Positions 11,120 through 22,664 of a stretch of DNA of 64,000 bases are shown here, one piece after another. A program made the position numbers and the translations under genes. This DNA comes from Phlebiopsis flavidoalba. Its lineage: Eukaryota; Basidiomycota; Agaricomycetes; Polyporales; Phanerochaetaceae. The notes under the pieces were generated by a model, which was given only the letters and a program-made list of their open reading frames with translations, searched no databases and had not been told where the DNA came from. Each line of letters starts with the position of its first letter. Position 1 is the stretch's first letter. The DNA lies in the NCBI GenBank assembly GCA_035772785.1, contig JAOCPU010000048.1, forward strand, positions 186,001 through 250,000. The letters are read 5' to 3'.

Positions 11120-13188
11120 GGTCTAGCCGCACATGGATAGACACCTGTAAATTCAACCTGCAAGGATTAGTGGTATTTTGTCGAATATGTGACAATTGTG
11201 GCAACACTGCTGGTAGGTTCTATGGTAGAACTCCTAGAAGCCAGCCGCGCGAAAAGTTTGGCAACGCTGAGCGTTAAGCGCTGACATGAGGGATGGAGAC
11301 TGCGGCATCTGCCGTGATGGAATGATGGCATGAATGCAGCTCACCCGGTGACTTGAAGTCTTTTTCTGGAACTTCCATGCACCGCAAGCCATTCTCTAAC
11401 CATCTTCAACAGACGGCGCAATTAGTATATCGTCGACCTTTGTCGACTGAAATGCTCACCGCTAAGAGTGTGGTACGATCTTCAATGTCAGCTCTGAGGA
11501 TTCTCGACTCTGATTGTGAGCTGAGCACTACTCGTTTTCTTCACAGTTTCTCCTTGTCAATATGCGTAATTCACGAGAAGTTGAATTATCGCAATGTGAG
11601 CGGGTGGTAAACTTTCCTATGCCCGACAGATTCCTAGTCGGGGACCGACGAATGTCGTCGCGTGGACACTCTCCGCTGTGAAACTTCAAGTGGCCTGTAA
11701 CGTACCGAGCTCTCAAAGTCTTCGGGTTCGGCGGCTGGCAAGTTAAGTATGGTATTGGTCACTTGGGGCCACTTATTCAATCCAAACGTTATAATTGTAC
11801 AGGGACCTTCACGCCGGCCCATAACCGTCCAGAGGGTGGCTGTTGAAACCAGCGCCCGTCGGGGCACATTGAATGTCCGACGCAATCGAAGGGTGATGTT
11901 GCTCCTCACTCGCGCCTCGGGACTGCCGGATGATGAACCGAGCGAAAGCCGGGGCGTACATCTTCAACGGGTTCCTGAATAGTTGCATTTGTAGGCGACT
12001 TCTTATCCCGATGTGAGTTCGCGGTGCTATTAGTAGAAATATCGCGTTACCGTCTCGTGATTCTACACAGTAAAGTGAAAAATGTATAGGTAGAAGTCTT
12101 CTGTATTGAGCCTCATACGGGTGCATCCCCGTGTGGATACATCGATCAACTCACATGAAGCCTTCAGAAATTGCTACCCGCCCAAACTGCAGGAGTCCGT
12201 GTGTGCTCGAACGCTTGAATGGCTCGAGCTGCATGCATGACTGGACTCCGTGGATTGGTTGACGGTTTTTTGTCCATATGAAAGAACGGGCTTTGAAGAG
12301 GTTGATTTCTCGAAGGGGCATTAGTCTGGAACGAGCGTATTGCCTAGACGGGGGTTCCCTGCCTTGGCGGATTGGACAGTGATCGATTACTCCTTGTACG
12401 TGAGGTCAAGCAACGATGCTTCGTCTGACCCTGCGAGCGGACTGCCGAAGGCACACTCTCCAAAACGGATGTGGAAGTAACATCGAGCAAGACTTGTGCC
12501 TTGAAGGAGACGCCGCATTGAAGTCATGTACAGGGCTATTGGGGATATTACGAGCCCTATGATGGAAAGGGGAGTGACACTTACCGCTCGGACAGACGAC
12601 TCGCAGGCATCGCTGACGTTTTTTGGTCCGTTGTCGGAGGTCAGACGATACGCTCACGAGCAGAGTCGTCTACATCAAAGGGGATATTCACTTGAAATGC
12701 TGCCAACGTTAGCGACACAGATGCTATGATTCATGCCTATGTTCTCCACGCCGGCGTCACGGGGCGAGGGCGTGTGGGAGCTAATTTCCGCCGGTGCGTC
12801 TAAGTAGCGGTTCCCCACAAGGTGATCGAACTTCCTGATTTTCGACGCGCCACTACAGGAGCCGGACCCTGATTGGGACGCCACGGGTTTCGATTTAGTA
12901 TTGCTCTGACCCGTTGACAGAACTTAACCGATGGTCGATGCCGAACTTCAGCTAAAGGGCGTGCCCCTCCTTGCCTCTTACCCTATTCGCCCCTGTTCCC
13001 CTCGTTCCTCCTCCCCTCGTCATCTCCTCCGCGCTGTATCTGACACCTCGGACCGCCCCGTCTTTAATCTCTCGCTCGTTGGCCGGGCTTTGAACATCGA
13101 GGCTGAGGAAGGCTGTGGTTAGTCGCGAAACGAACTGCATCAGGAAGTGGAAGCACTGATCTAGCCGCGCATAGTAACTCGCCCAACC
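11120..13188. other. Intergenic stretch without a recognised gene
   Basis: Only short frames occur on both strands, with no recognisable domains. Low-GC and mixed-frame sequence makes a well-conserved gene unlikely. Confidence 0.45.
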
Positions 13189-14642
13189 ATGTCGAACCAA
13201 ATCTCGAACTCGGGAGCAAAGGCTGAGCTCATCGGGACAATGATTGAAGCAATATGCTACGGTCAGTGACATGGTATTGTGTACGACCGCGATCATCCAT
13301 TGACACATGCGGGAAACGCACAGGAACGTACTTTGCGGTTTTCTTGCGCTGTGTCATCGTTCTGCGCCGGAGATATCTCGAGTCCAGACCTTCGTTGGGT
13401 TCTGAGTCTAGCGGCGGTCTGTATCTTCGTGTTTGGTGACAATTGTGAGTAAATTCATTCTTGTTTTCGCTACCGTTGATTCACGAACTCTTGCAGCACC
13501 TGATCATGGACTTCATGCGTGGTGATTCAAGCCTACACCTCAAGCATGAACATACCCTTTGCCGCCATATTCTATTACACCATCGTTCGGCGGGGACCTG
13601 GATCTTATCAAGAGCGGCTGCTATATTGCAGTTACCATTCGTCTCGGACGCTCTCATCGTGCGTGCTCTACTACGCACATCGTTAGTCGACCTATGCTGA
13701 AGAACATTTGCGCGTCGCAGTGCTACCGCACCTTCGTCGTTTGGGGGAAACATTACCTCTTTACCATCGTCCCCTCGGCTCTCTTCCTTGCAGATATCGG
13801 TGAGCCTCTACACATACGTCCCATATAGCTACCACAGATACCCATTGATGCGTGGAATAGCACTGGGTATCTTGCTGTTTTCTTCTTTCGCAGGTGACTC
13901 CAGGGGACAACGCGCTTATGAGTATGGTCACGGAACGTGTCAAATACTTCTACGCCGTCACCCTGGCTTTGAACTTGCTGTGTACTAGTACGTGCACTAT
14001 TTCTACTCGTGCCAGCGCCATCGAAAATGACCGGGGATAGTTATGATTTCTTACAAGATTTGGCATCGAGTCCAGTCCGAAGTCGACCGCCACACAAACA
14101 CATCGAGTATTATGCCGTCCTAAGGGCAATCGAGTGATCGGAATTATTATTGAATCAAGGTACGTCATTTGCGCGAATTGAAGGAGAACAGCCGCAAAGA
14201 CTGACGAGGGCGTGATTTTAGCGGCGATTTATTCCGCCAATGCTTATCGTATTGATTGCGTCCAGTGCGACTAACGCGGTCGCCATATGCTTGCGCTGCT
14301 GGATGCTGTACAGTTATGTTCGCCTTGAACCACGCGTCCCGCACAAGCTGACGCATCTTTGTGTTGTGATAGATTGCGCCTATAATCGTGCGAAGTCAAT
14401 TTATCCCGCAAAAGAAAGGCTGGGACTAACCTCTTGTGCAGGGCATCGTATTCTCGATGGTGATCCTCCCTTCTCGACAGATCCCGCACGAGATGCGGGA
14501 AAGCCTTAAGCTCACGCACCTCGAGTTCGAGTTCTCGCCCACCACGAATGACGCGCGCGCCTTTTCCGACAAGGACTCGCATCTGGATGTCGAACTGGAG
14601 AGCGCGCTTGGCGACGACACCGGTTTCTTTGACCCACGCTGA
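13189..14642 (+). CDS. Basidiomycete multi-pass integral membrane protein
   Basis: ATG at 13189 gives MSNQISNSGAKAELIGTMIE, then AICYG before a GTCAGT intron donor, matching the short N-terminus of a family greatly expanded in Agaricomycetes. Later segments are typical of it: FAVFLRCVIVLRRR (about 13338), HLIMDFMR (about 13500), a membrane segment around VSDALIV (about 13640), KHYLFTIVPSALFLADI (13749-13800), VKYFYAVTLALNLLCT (13938-13985), AIYSAN then LIVLIASSATNAVA (about 14225-14285), and GIVFSMVILPSRQ (about 14441). A hydrophilic cytoplasmic tail ends GDDTGFFDPR at 14642. At least four short introns separate these blocks and frame shifts occur inside several. I expect about seven membrane helices. 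The family has no proven biochemical role; a sensory or receptor-like function is often assumed from topology only. Confidence 0.75.
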
Positions 14643-15582
14643 CTCCACCTTCAGACTCGGAATTGGCGAATGTGGCAGAGAAGGGCGATGCGGGGTTCGG
14701 CATGGAAAGCCCCACGGGCTTTCTCTCGGTCTCGCGGGTCCGAGTGCGAATGAGTGCGTCTGAGGTGTTACTGTCCGCGACTGCTCTTACCGGACAGCTA
14801 TCGTCCCCCCTGCGCTCTTTCTTCGTTATCGCTTACCAAACCTTGTACAAAATAGCACTTTGCACCCCCGACACGTCTCGCCGCTCTTTTTTTGTCGATT
14901 CTTGCTGTCGAATACTGTCGTACCGAATGAGCTCTTGGGCTCGCTCTCTCGCTCCTTTTGCTCTCCATTTTTTGCATGGCCCCGCACGCTCGTTTGACGC
15001 CTCCGCGATTCTCTTCATGTCTTGTACGATTGCAATGTTTTTTTACTTATTCGTATGTATTTCTGTAGATTGCAATATTGTAAAAATACCATGGACCCTT
15101 TCTCGCAGTTGTGCCCCGGTGGGCGGAGTCAGCCGGATCGACGTCTAGAGAGTTGTGCTCGACATACTCCCCAGCCGGAAATGCAGCGTGGAGCACCAGT
15201 CCGGCCAGCCCGTTGCCGTCCCCGAGCCTAGCCAGCCAGTCAGTCCACCCCACAAACGACACACAAAACCACTCGAAAAGAAATTCGGCGCGCGTTGGTT
15301 TTCACCCTCTCGGGCTACTTATCCCGAGGACCACGAAAAGGTCCGCGCCCGGACGGATGCGACGCGGTACGCACCCGCCCGTACCTCGGGGGAAGGGGGT
15401 TACGCACCTGGTTGTGTGTCCGGCGCGGGAGAGGTCAAGCCGCCGGCGCTGGACAAGAGGCGGTCGGGCTGCTTGTGAGGGCCGGGGGGTCGAGCTCGGG
15501 CGTGTGTCTGTGGGGGTGTTAGGGGGGAGTGGGCGGGAGTGGGGCGTTGGGGATGTACGGGGTTGGGTAGCGGCGGTGGCTT

Positions 15583-15583
<1 letters not shown>
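14643..15583. other. 3' flank and low-complexity approach to the poly-C tract
   Basis: No recognisable protein-coding segment is visible. The sequence becomes increasingly G-rich on the + strand from about 15480. Open frames here are low-complexity and lack domain similarity. Confidence 0.45.
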
Positions 15584-15626
<43 letters not shown>

Positions 15627-15654
15627 TGCCCCCCGCCCCCCCCCCCCCCCCCCC
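15584..15654. repeat. Interrupted poly-C tract (about 71 bp)
   Basis: A run of C is broken only by TG at 15627-15628 and one G at 15635. It creates artificial poly-Pro and poly-Gly reading frames. Tracts this long are unusual for real fungal DNA, although a G-quadruplex or i-motif-forming sequence is possible. Confidence 0.9.
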
Positions 15655-16433
15655 TTTTGGAGTGCTGAATAGGCGAGAACGAGACGAAAACAGAAGAAGA
15701 CACGGAGTGAGTCGACGACAAGAGCTGAGGATGACTAGGTGCGTCCAATGGCTAAATATTGAGCGGGAGAGGCAAGGACTGAGTTGTGTCGAGTTTGCGT
15801 TGACGAGAGCTCCAAGTCGGTTCTACCTAGAAGTCGCCCGCCAGGAAGACCGCAGAGTAGGTTCGAGTCAAGGGTTGAGCGTCCAGTAGAGGGACATATC
15901 AAGTAAGGACGACTGAAGTACAAGAGCGACCTGCCAGGAAGACCATAGAGCGAGAGAGAGCAACTCGAGTCTTTCGGAGACCTTCTTCAAGGGGCCAGTA
16001 AACAAGGACTAGGCAAGCCAGCGCCGAAGCGACGAAACCAGTCAAGCGCAGAGATGCAGTACACGCAGAATAGCCTAGGAGCCGAGCGTCGCCGAGATCA
16101 GTGCTAACGTAGCCAGGATCCAGTCGAAAGTCGACAGCAACCAAGAGACAGACGAGTAGCGTATCAAGACGGGAGCCGCGAGCGAGTACCAGAAAGAAGC
16201 CTCTAGGGCCAGAGCCAGAGCTAGATACGTGGACGTCGTATGGTCTTCGCTAGGTCGTCTGTTAGGCCAGCTTCGCTACCACGCGTACATTCATCGTTTA
16301 GCCACGCTTTGCCTTCGCCTAGGTTTACGGTAGCCTTAGAGCTAGTGACTGTAAGTAGAGGAAGAAAGCCGTCGGAGTCGCACCAGGGTTCGGCCATGAT
16401 ACCAGAGCTAGTGGTGATACAAGAGATGCCCCG

Positions 16434-16460
16434 AAGACCAAGGAGACCAAGGAGACCATG
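16434..16460. repeat. Short tandem repeat (9-bp unit AAGGAGACC)
   Basis: GACC followed by AAGGAGACC twice and a final ATG gives nearly three tandem units inside the purine-rich region. Confidence 0.55.
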
Positions 16461-17479
16461 TCGTCCGTTGTGGCGCAAGGTGCAGTAGTTGACACGCCAG
16501 CAAAAGACTCGTAGGGTCGAGAACGCACCGCGAGCAGATGACCATGACCAGAGAGAGCAGATGTCGAGACAGCACGTCCTCGTCCAGGGTTTTCTACGCA
16601 GATGCTTCGTCGGCCACCAGCCTCCAAGTGGATCTCTTCGTCCAGCTTCGTGTCCTCCCGGAATTCGCTGATCCGCGCAAGAGAGTCGAAGAAACCAGAG
16701 ACACGACAAGGATAGAGATAGCCAGGAAGACAATAACAAGGCGTAGCAGAGAACATCAAGCACGAGGGGACCAGGGCAGAGAACAGGTGAACGTCCCGGG
16801 ACTGGCTCCAGAGATCGGCCAGACATAATGATGAGACCGAGAGTCGCCGCAGTCGGATGGTCCGAGGGTCAAACGAAAGCTACAAGTCTTGAACGAAGAA
16901 CGCCGCCAATGGTCCATCAGAGTAGGGGCCAAAGTCAAGTCCGAAGTGGTCGACAAGTGGTCCCCCAGTGTCGTGTCGTCGTCCTTCACTAACCAGTATT
17001 GGAGTCCCGTCTTGATCCCGGTACACGACAGTTTCACGTCCCAGATAAGATGCGACATAGAGGCACAGCGGTAGCTCAGATCTCGAGACAGGAGGAGAGA
17101 GACTCTCAATGCGCTAGCCAGATAGCGTAAGATATGTCGGCCAGCCACGTGCCAGAGGTCAGGGCCAGCCAGATCAGTGAGCACCAAAGGTAGACAGGAG
17201 AATCCAGCTTGATTCAGGCCCCAAAGTAGTTCTTGTTGCAGCGAAAAACCAAAAAAAAAAAGAAAAAAAATAGAAATAATGAAATAAAACATTTTAATAA
17301 ATAGAAAAAGCAAAATAGACCGGATAAACACTCCCCGGATACGTCGGACAAAATAAAGATATATGAAGACATTGGAGTCCCAAGACGTCACAGATATAGC
17401 GAAGCAACGTCAAGCAAAGTCGAGAGCTATCAAGTGTACGGCAGACAAGTGCGTAGGATTCGTGTCATAGAATCGGTAC

Positions 17480-18230
17480 GCCCCAAGGACGTCGCCATCA
17501 ACACGAAGCAAAGATAACAAGTCGAGAGTATCAAGTTTCGGCGGGGCCAGATAGAGTCCGGAGGAACCAGAAGGAGATCTGGAGTACCCGCCGCTTGATA
17601 GTCTTGAACTCGAAGGCCACCAAAGAGAGAAACGTGGATAGGCAAGAGGCGTCAGAGCAGAAGCCAGAGGTCGCCAAGTAGCCAACAACACTGTCCGCAG
17701 GTCTTCAGCGTCGCACCGCCTCCATACAGCCTTGATGTCCAGTCTTCGTTCTTACGTGGGTGGCAGCAAGGCCAGTCGGAGCAAGCAACAGATCCCGAGA
17801 ATGAGCTTGAAAGCCAAGAGCGGCCAGCGGAGAGCGTAGAAGCCATGCGTGCCAGAGGTCGGCCAGCCCCAAGGACAAACGCCAGTAATACGAAGCAGAG
17901 ACAAAGTCGAAAGTATCACGTTTTCCTTCGGGCAGAAAGTCAAGTCAGAGTCCGGCGGGACCAGAAGAGTATCTTCACCGCTTGGGCATCCAGTAGGCGG
18001 GGAAGAGGCGCAGTACAAGAACAACAGTGGCAAGTTTCTGCAGGTTAGAAGCGTCAGAGCAAGAGCCAGAAGTCACAGGGTAGCCAACAGTTGCCCAGTC
18101 GGTCATCAACGTCGCACCACCTTAGTCTTGACGTCCTGTCTTCATCCTCACGCGAGAACTCCAAGGCCGTAAAGGCAAGTAGCAGATCCCCGAGAGCAGA
18201 CTTGAGAAGAAGTAAGAGAGCTAGGTGTCA
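17480..18230. repeat. Degenerate tandem duplication, period about 390-400 bp
   Basis: Corresponding blocks occur in the same order in both halves: ccccaaggac (17481 / 17869), acgaagca-aga-aagtcga (about 17501 / 17890), gagtccgg-gg-accagaag (about 17552 / 17955), agccaga-gtc...gtagccaaca (about 17662 / 18063), and cgtcgcacc...tgtc-tgtcttc (about 17708 / 18108). The offset grows from 388 to about 400 bp, showing indels between copies. Similarity is only moderate, so the duplication is old or the sequence is noisy. Confidence 0.65.
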
Positions 18231-18776
18231 AGCGAAGGACAAGCGATGCGAGTAACTCTTGAAGTGATCCGGAGTCGCGCCAGAGACCAGCCAACCAGGT
18301 TCAGGCAGGATCGCACAAGAAGCAGGTCGTAGTCGGCCGCCCAGTACACGTCGTCGTGAGTCCCCCCAGGAATCGGCTCGCCAGAAGTCATCGCCAAGGC
18401 AGGGGGCCAGACCAGACCAAGATCAGGACACTAGCTGTAGCGAAAGGCTCAAGGTTGTCGACCAAGCAGCTCTAGAACGGAGAGTAGTAGACTTGGATTT
18501 CGGTCTTCGTCGGGGGGTGTGGTGAAAGCCAGAGTACGAGCGGAGGCTTGATGAGCAAGACAGGGGTTGAGAGACAGACGAGCCACTTGAGAGTCGTACC
18601 AGAGCGTCGGCGCCAGTCTTGTAGCGCCACTTGGAGAATCGGTCGTCGTCAGCCTCAGAGTGAGCGTAGTCGCAGGTCCATCCAGACTTGGCAGCAAGAA
18701 GAGTACATCGCCTTAGTAGAGTAAAGAACAAGATGAGGATGACAAGTATCGGATTAGCCCCAAGCACAGTTAGCCA

Positions 18777-18835
18777 GAGAGGGTCGAGCCCAGTCAACCG
18801 GAGAGAGTCGAGCCCAATTCGCAGAGAGAGAGAGA
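18777..18835. repeat. Short tandem repeat with GAGAG-GTCGAGCCCA units
   Basis: Two consecutive units, gagagggtcgagcccagtca and gagagagtcgagcccaattc, are followed by a GA dinucleotide run. They lie inside the purine-rich repeat region. Confidence 0.6.
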
Positions 18836-20260
18836 GTCAAGCGGAGGAGTAGCGGATGCCAGTATTCGGTCTTCAGCCTTGAAGTCACAAGCGTTGAAGT
18901 CCTAGTTAGTGGTCTTCGCGGCCCAACGGTCTCCAGTTGAAAACGTGTGGCCTTGCCGCATTGAACCTTCAGGACCATTCACGAGGAGAAGAAAGCCAGT
19001 GAGGAAACGCTTCAGAGCTAGCCACCTTGCTGTCTTGTGTACGCCAGTGAAGGACTTGAGCGACTTGAGGCATTGACGGTCGAGTCCAGAAACCCATGTG
19101 CGACCAGTCGGATAGAGACCAGTGGAGGCTGACCAGAAAGTTCGATCTTGTGTATACCAGTGACCAAGCGACGGAGGCTGCAGTGATGAAAAACCCCGAG
19201 GAGGCGAGCGCCAGGGAGGTAGACACCTATCGCCAGATACCAGAAAGGCCAGCGACTAAGAGGATCCGAGACGTAGAGAAGACACGTCGACGAACCAAAA
19301 GAGCTAGAGAGACAGCCTAGACAGAAGTCAGACAGGTTTTGGAGGAGGATGGCGCTGACCATTGGGGGACGCTAGGTTGTTGAGGGTCGGTGACCTAGGC
19401 GTGAGCGTCGCCGGAGTGGCCGATATGTTGACTGTTAGCACAGAATAGAAGGGTCCCAGGCACAAGACAGAGGTTGAAGAGATCTAAGGTGAAGTCAGAA
19501 ACGTGGGGGGAAACACAGGTAGCATACACTCACCGTTGTGAAGCGCATACAGTCAGCCTCGGAGGCTGACGACGTCGAGGCTAGGCCTAACAGATTCCCA
19601 GATGAGGAACAGGGTAGAGAGTGAGGAGTAACCTAGGACAATATCATTGTGGTTTTTGTGTGTTCCGGTATGCTTGAGGACTGACACTGATGTTTGAACA
19701 GTCGTTGTTGACGAAAGTCAAAGTCCGGAGGGATTATTGGAAAGTGTGTGGCCCGAGGCGGAAACGCTAGTCGAAACCAGACAGAGAACGTAGACGACAC
19801 CAGACCGGGGAACCCATAGGCAAAGTCTGTCTTCTCCTAGAGGTGGTGTTTTGGAGGAAAGCTGGCGCGAAAACGTCGATAAGTCAGTAAGGCCACGGTG
19901 GCCGACTCGGGGCTCGGGAAGACTCAAGAGGTGTGTTCTCCTCACCTGTGGGGTGAGAAATAACCGGGCAGCCCAGCAGAACAGCTCTGAGAGCAGCTTA
20001 GTACATGTAGAAGAAGGTTATGAGAGAGTATGAGAGGAGGAAACGAGTGGCGATGTTGTGGTTGGGGAGAAAGAGGATGTGGAAAGGGAGAGAGATGGCT
20101 TGCACCTCGCCTGTTAGCGCGGTGGAGCGCCAGGAGAGACGCCCGGGACCAAACAAGCGGCCAAACAACGGCGTTCCGACCCGAGCGCGTTGCTTGCGCC
20201 TCTTTTGGCCGCGAAGCGTAGACGTATACTCGGCTGTAGTGATGGCGCGAAAACAACGCG

Positions 20261-20294
<34 letters not shown>

Positions 20295-20300
20295 AAAAAA
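20261..20300 (+). repeat. A33 tract at the end of the purine-rich region
   Basis: Thirty-three consecutive A are followed by C and six more A. It lies at the boundary of the degenerate repeat region and could be the poly-A tail of a + strand retroposon insertion or a plain homopolymer. No target-site duplication was identified. Confidence 0.7.
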
Positions 20301-21402
20301 TGAAAAAGAGGGATGAATCAAGGACATGGAAATGCAGACAAAGAGGCGTTGATTTGAGATATGATGGATTTAAACAAAGGCTATTTGAGTGCGGAATAAA
20401 GTTGGTGATATTAACTCGAACTTTTGGACGAAGGGCACGTAGTGTGTCGGTATTGCCCTCTGAAAGAAGTATTTTTGTAATATGCGACGAGGCCCTTTTC
20501 TCCCGTGCTCTAGGGGAGTACTTCATGAAGCTGTCGAAGGTTTGAGAATGGTAAAAGGTCGCTATGAAAGATGAGTGAGATTATAGTCTATGCTACCACT
20601 CCGATACGCACTACCGAGCACCGTAGTGATTATAGCGCAATATAACCCCGCGCCCACGTCGGGACGCATAACATCAGTGTGCGAGTCGGCTGGAAGACTG
20701 AGTAACACCGTCACGATCCGTTGTGAGAACAAAGGAGGACTATCATGAGAAAGGTACGACGTAAAAACTCACCTCTTACTAGTAATTCTGAACGCTGGCG
20801 GAGGGGGGAAAAGTTTAGGGACCGCACAAAGTCAATAGGGGGGGTATTGAGCCTAATCAAAGGGACCAGGACTTCACGAGAGTTTCTTGACCAGAACATT
20901 GCAGCAACCCAGAGCAGTCAAGATGCGTCTATGTATGACAATTTTTAGCTGAACCTAGATGTCACCAGGCGAGGAAGAGACTGGACCCTTACATTACTGA
21001 GCCGCCCTCATGCAAGGGGTGGGCAAGTCAATGAGGGGAACGCCGATGACTAGAGAGAGAGCCTCGGATAGTATACGTTGTCGCGGACACATGAATTTGC
21101 TGCCAAGGACCTCAAGACGATTAGGCATGAGAGCACAAGCGGTCGGTCTTGTTCGGAGGAGCGCAACGCGGGTCGCGGCAGCGGAGGGGGCGACCCAAGG
21201 GGCGGGCTAGAGTACGCAGCACGTGGCGACGACTAGTGGGGCGAAGGTATGCACTCGGGGGGGTCAAAAATCACCAGAACTAACAAATGCGGCCTGGCGA
21301 ATTCATTGAAAAGGCGTCTTAGTCGCAGCGGAACGAGGCGACCGGGGTCCCTGGCACCTTTTCATTTTTTCCTCACGCTCCTAACGCCACTCCTCCTCGT
21401 AA
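20301..21402. other. Stretch without a recognised gene
   Basis: A few short frames are present with no domain similarity. Composition moves from AG-rich to GC-rich toward the perilipin-like gene. Confidence 0.45.
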
Positions 21403-22664
21403 ATGTGTAAGAGACAGCAGACCCGTCCACGCCCCCTCCCCGGCGCCGCTGAGCTCAAACCGTTCTCACGTGCGCGTGCGTGCGTCGATCCCGCTCGTCG
21501 CAGACCTCGCGTTCGGCGCCGTGCACCAGACGCTCTCCACGAACCGTACACTCCGCTCGCCGTCACGCGACCGCGCAGAGGGCTCTCCAAGGTTTGCGCT
21601 CGGGTACGCAGAGTCCGCTGCAGAAGACGATCGTGCGCCGCTGCTCGTGCGCGCGGACGGCCTCGCGTGGTCAAGGGCCTCGACGCCGTACGAGTCGAAA
21701 TTGAAGGTACCGTCGAGTTCGGGTACCTCCGTACACCCTTCAAAAGACGCCCACGGAGGACCTCGTCAAGGACCTCCGCGGCCGCAGCGACCAGCACCCA
21801 CCGGCGCGCGAGATATTGCGAACAAGACGATCGACGAGCGTGTGCGTGCGCCCGCGCCTGCTAACGTCGCCGTCCAGTGGGTATGCCGACCAGGTGAGTC
21901 CAGATGCGAAGGCTGTCGGTTCTCTGCTGACCTGCACGCAGACGGTTTGCGCCGTCGTGGACTACTTCCAGTGTCGCGTCATACAAGTCACGGGAAGATC
22001 ACGGTTCGACAACTGGCACCCCCGAGGCGACGTCGCCTGCAGAGTCGCCAAATACCAGTACCGCGCGCGTTCGCGCTCTCGAAGGACCTGAGCGACCAGC
22101 TCGTGACGTTCTCCGCGGAGCAGATCAACCAATCAAAACACAGAAATGTACTGGTTAAGCGTGCGACAGAGGCTGCACAGCAAAGTCAGCGCTGTTGCGT
22201 CGTCGACGCTACAGCGTGCGCAGCTCAGGAGAAGGTCCATCTCCGTGAGCGACGTTATGCTGCAAGACGCTCGAAAAGGTCCAGGTGAGTGCTACACCCG
22301 CTCTCGGCGGCTATCATCGCACTCACACAGGCCTCTGCACAAACAGCACTCCACGACGACACTCCCCACGGCAGCTCCAATCCTCCTTCCAACGACATCT
22401 CCGCGTACACCTCACCGCCACCATCCCCGACATCTCCGCCAATCCTCACCTCCTCCTCGACCCCGCTCCGGACAAGGTCAGCAAAGTGCGCGACCACGTC
22501 CAGGAGCGGCGTGTACCCGCTGCTCGAGGCTACGTTTGGCTGCCGCGCGCGCAGCCAGGAGGTTCTCGACGCGCTCCGAAGGCGTCAAGGTTGCGGAGAA
22601 AGGATTCGGCGGCGCGGCAAACCGGCGTTGGCAAACGGGTGCTGCAACCGAGAGCCAAAACTGA
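21403..22664 (+). CDS. Perilipin-like lipid-droplet protein
   Basis: Exons read in order match fungal perilipin-like proteins of the Cap20/MPL1 type, amphipathic helical proteins that coat lipid droplets and control lipid storage. Visible blocks are SIPLVAD then GAVHQTLSTN (about 21490-21548), FALGYAE (about 21595), APLLVRADGLA (about 21636), a KTPTEDLVKDLRGRSD-like block (about 21745), NKTIDERVRAPA (about 21820), VVDYF (about 21955), KYQYR then FALSKDLSDQLVTFSAEQIN (about 22050-22130), VLVKRATEAAQ (about 22150), and KVHL...LSDVMLQ (about 22230). After an intron (about 22275-22330) come ASAQTALHD, an ISAHLTATISDIS-like block, and DKVSKVRDHVQER (about 22472). The end AATESQN then TGA at 22662 is clean. 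The start is uncertain because several frame shifts occur near 21470 and an upstream exon may exist. Confidence in the family is good, in exact boundaries poor. Confidence 0.72.

Larger units (their letters stand above)
15655..20260. mobile_element. Purine-rich degenerate repeat region, probably transposon relic
   Basis: For about 4.6 kb the + strand is dominated by AG-rich words (ccagag, gtcgaga, caaga, gagaga) unlike any neighbouring sequence, and no gene is recognisable on either strand. Internal direct repeats occur: roughly 17480-17850 resembles 17868-18230, and shorter tandem units lie at 16434-16460 and 18777-18830. The words ggtcttc and gccagaggtc recur throughout. An A-rich island lies at 17252-17300, and the region ends at an A33 run. 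Loss of coding capacity with internal duplication fits a heavily mutated retroelement, but no reverse transcriptase, integrase or transposase motif can be read. A satellite or heterochromatic repeat is the alternative. Confidence 0.4.

Noticed and set aside
15539..15889. Poly-Pro and poly-Gly proteins at 15.5 kb and 41.6 kb
   Set aside because: Created by the C and G homopolymer tracts; not credible proteins.
16221..16826. 201-codon minus strand frame in the purine-rich region
   Set aside because: Leu/Ser/Cys-rich product of pyrimidine-rich sequence, without domain or homologue-like pattern.
16756..17391. 211-codon minus strand frame with a Phe/Ile-rich hydrophobic stretch
   Set aside because: The hydrophobic part is the translation of an A/T-rich homopolymer island at about 17250-17300, so a membrane protein is not supported.
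21381..21797. 138-codon minus strand frame
   Set aside because: Antisense to the perilipin-like exons, whose + strand reading shows ordered family motifs.
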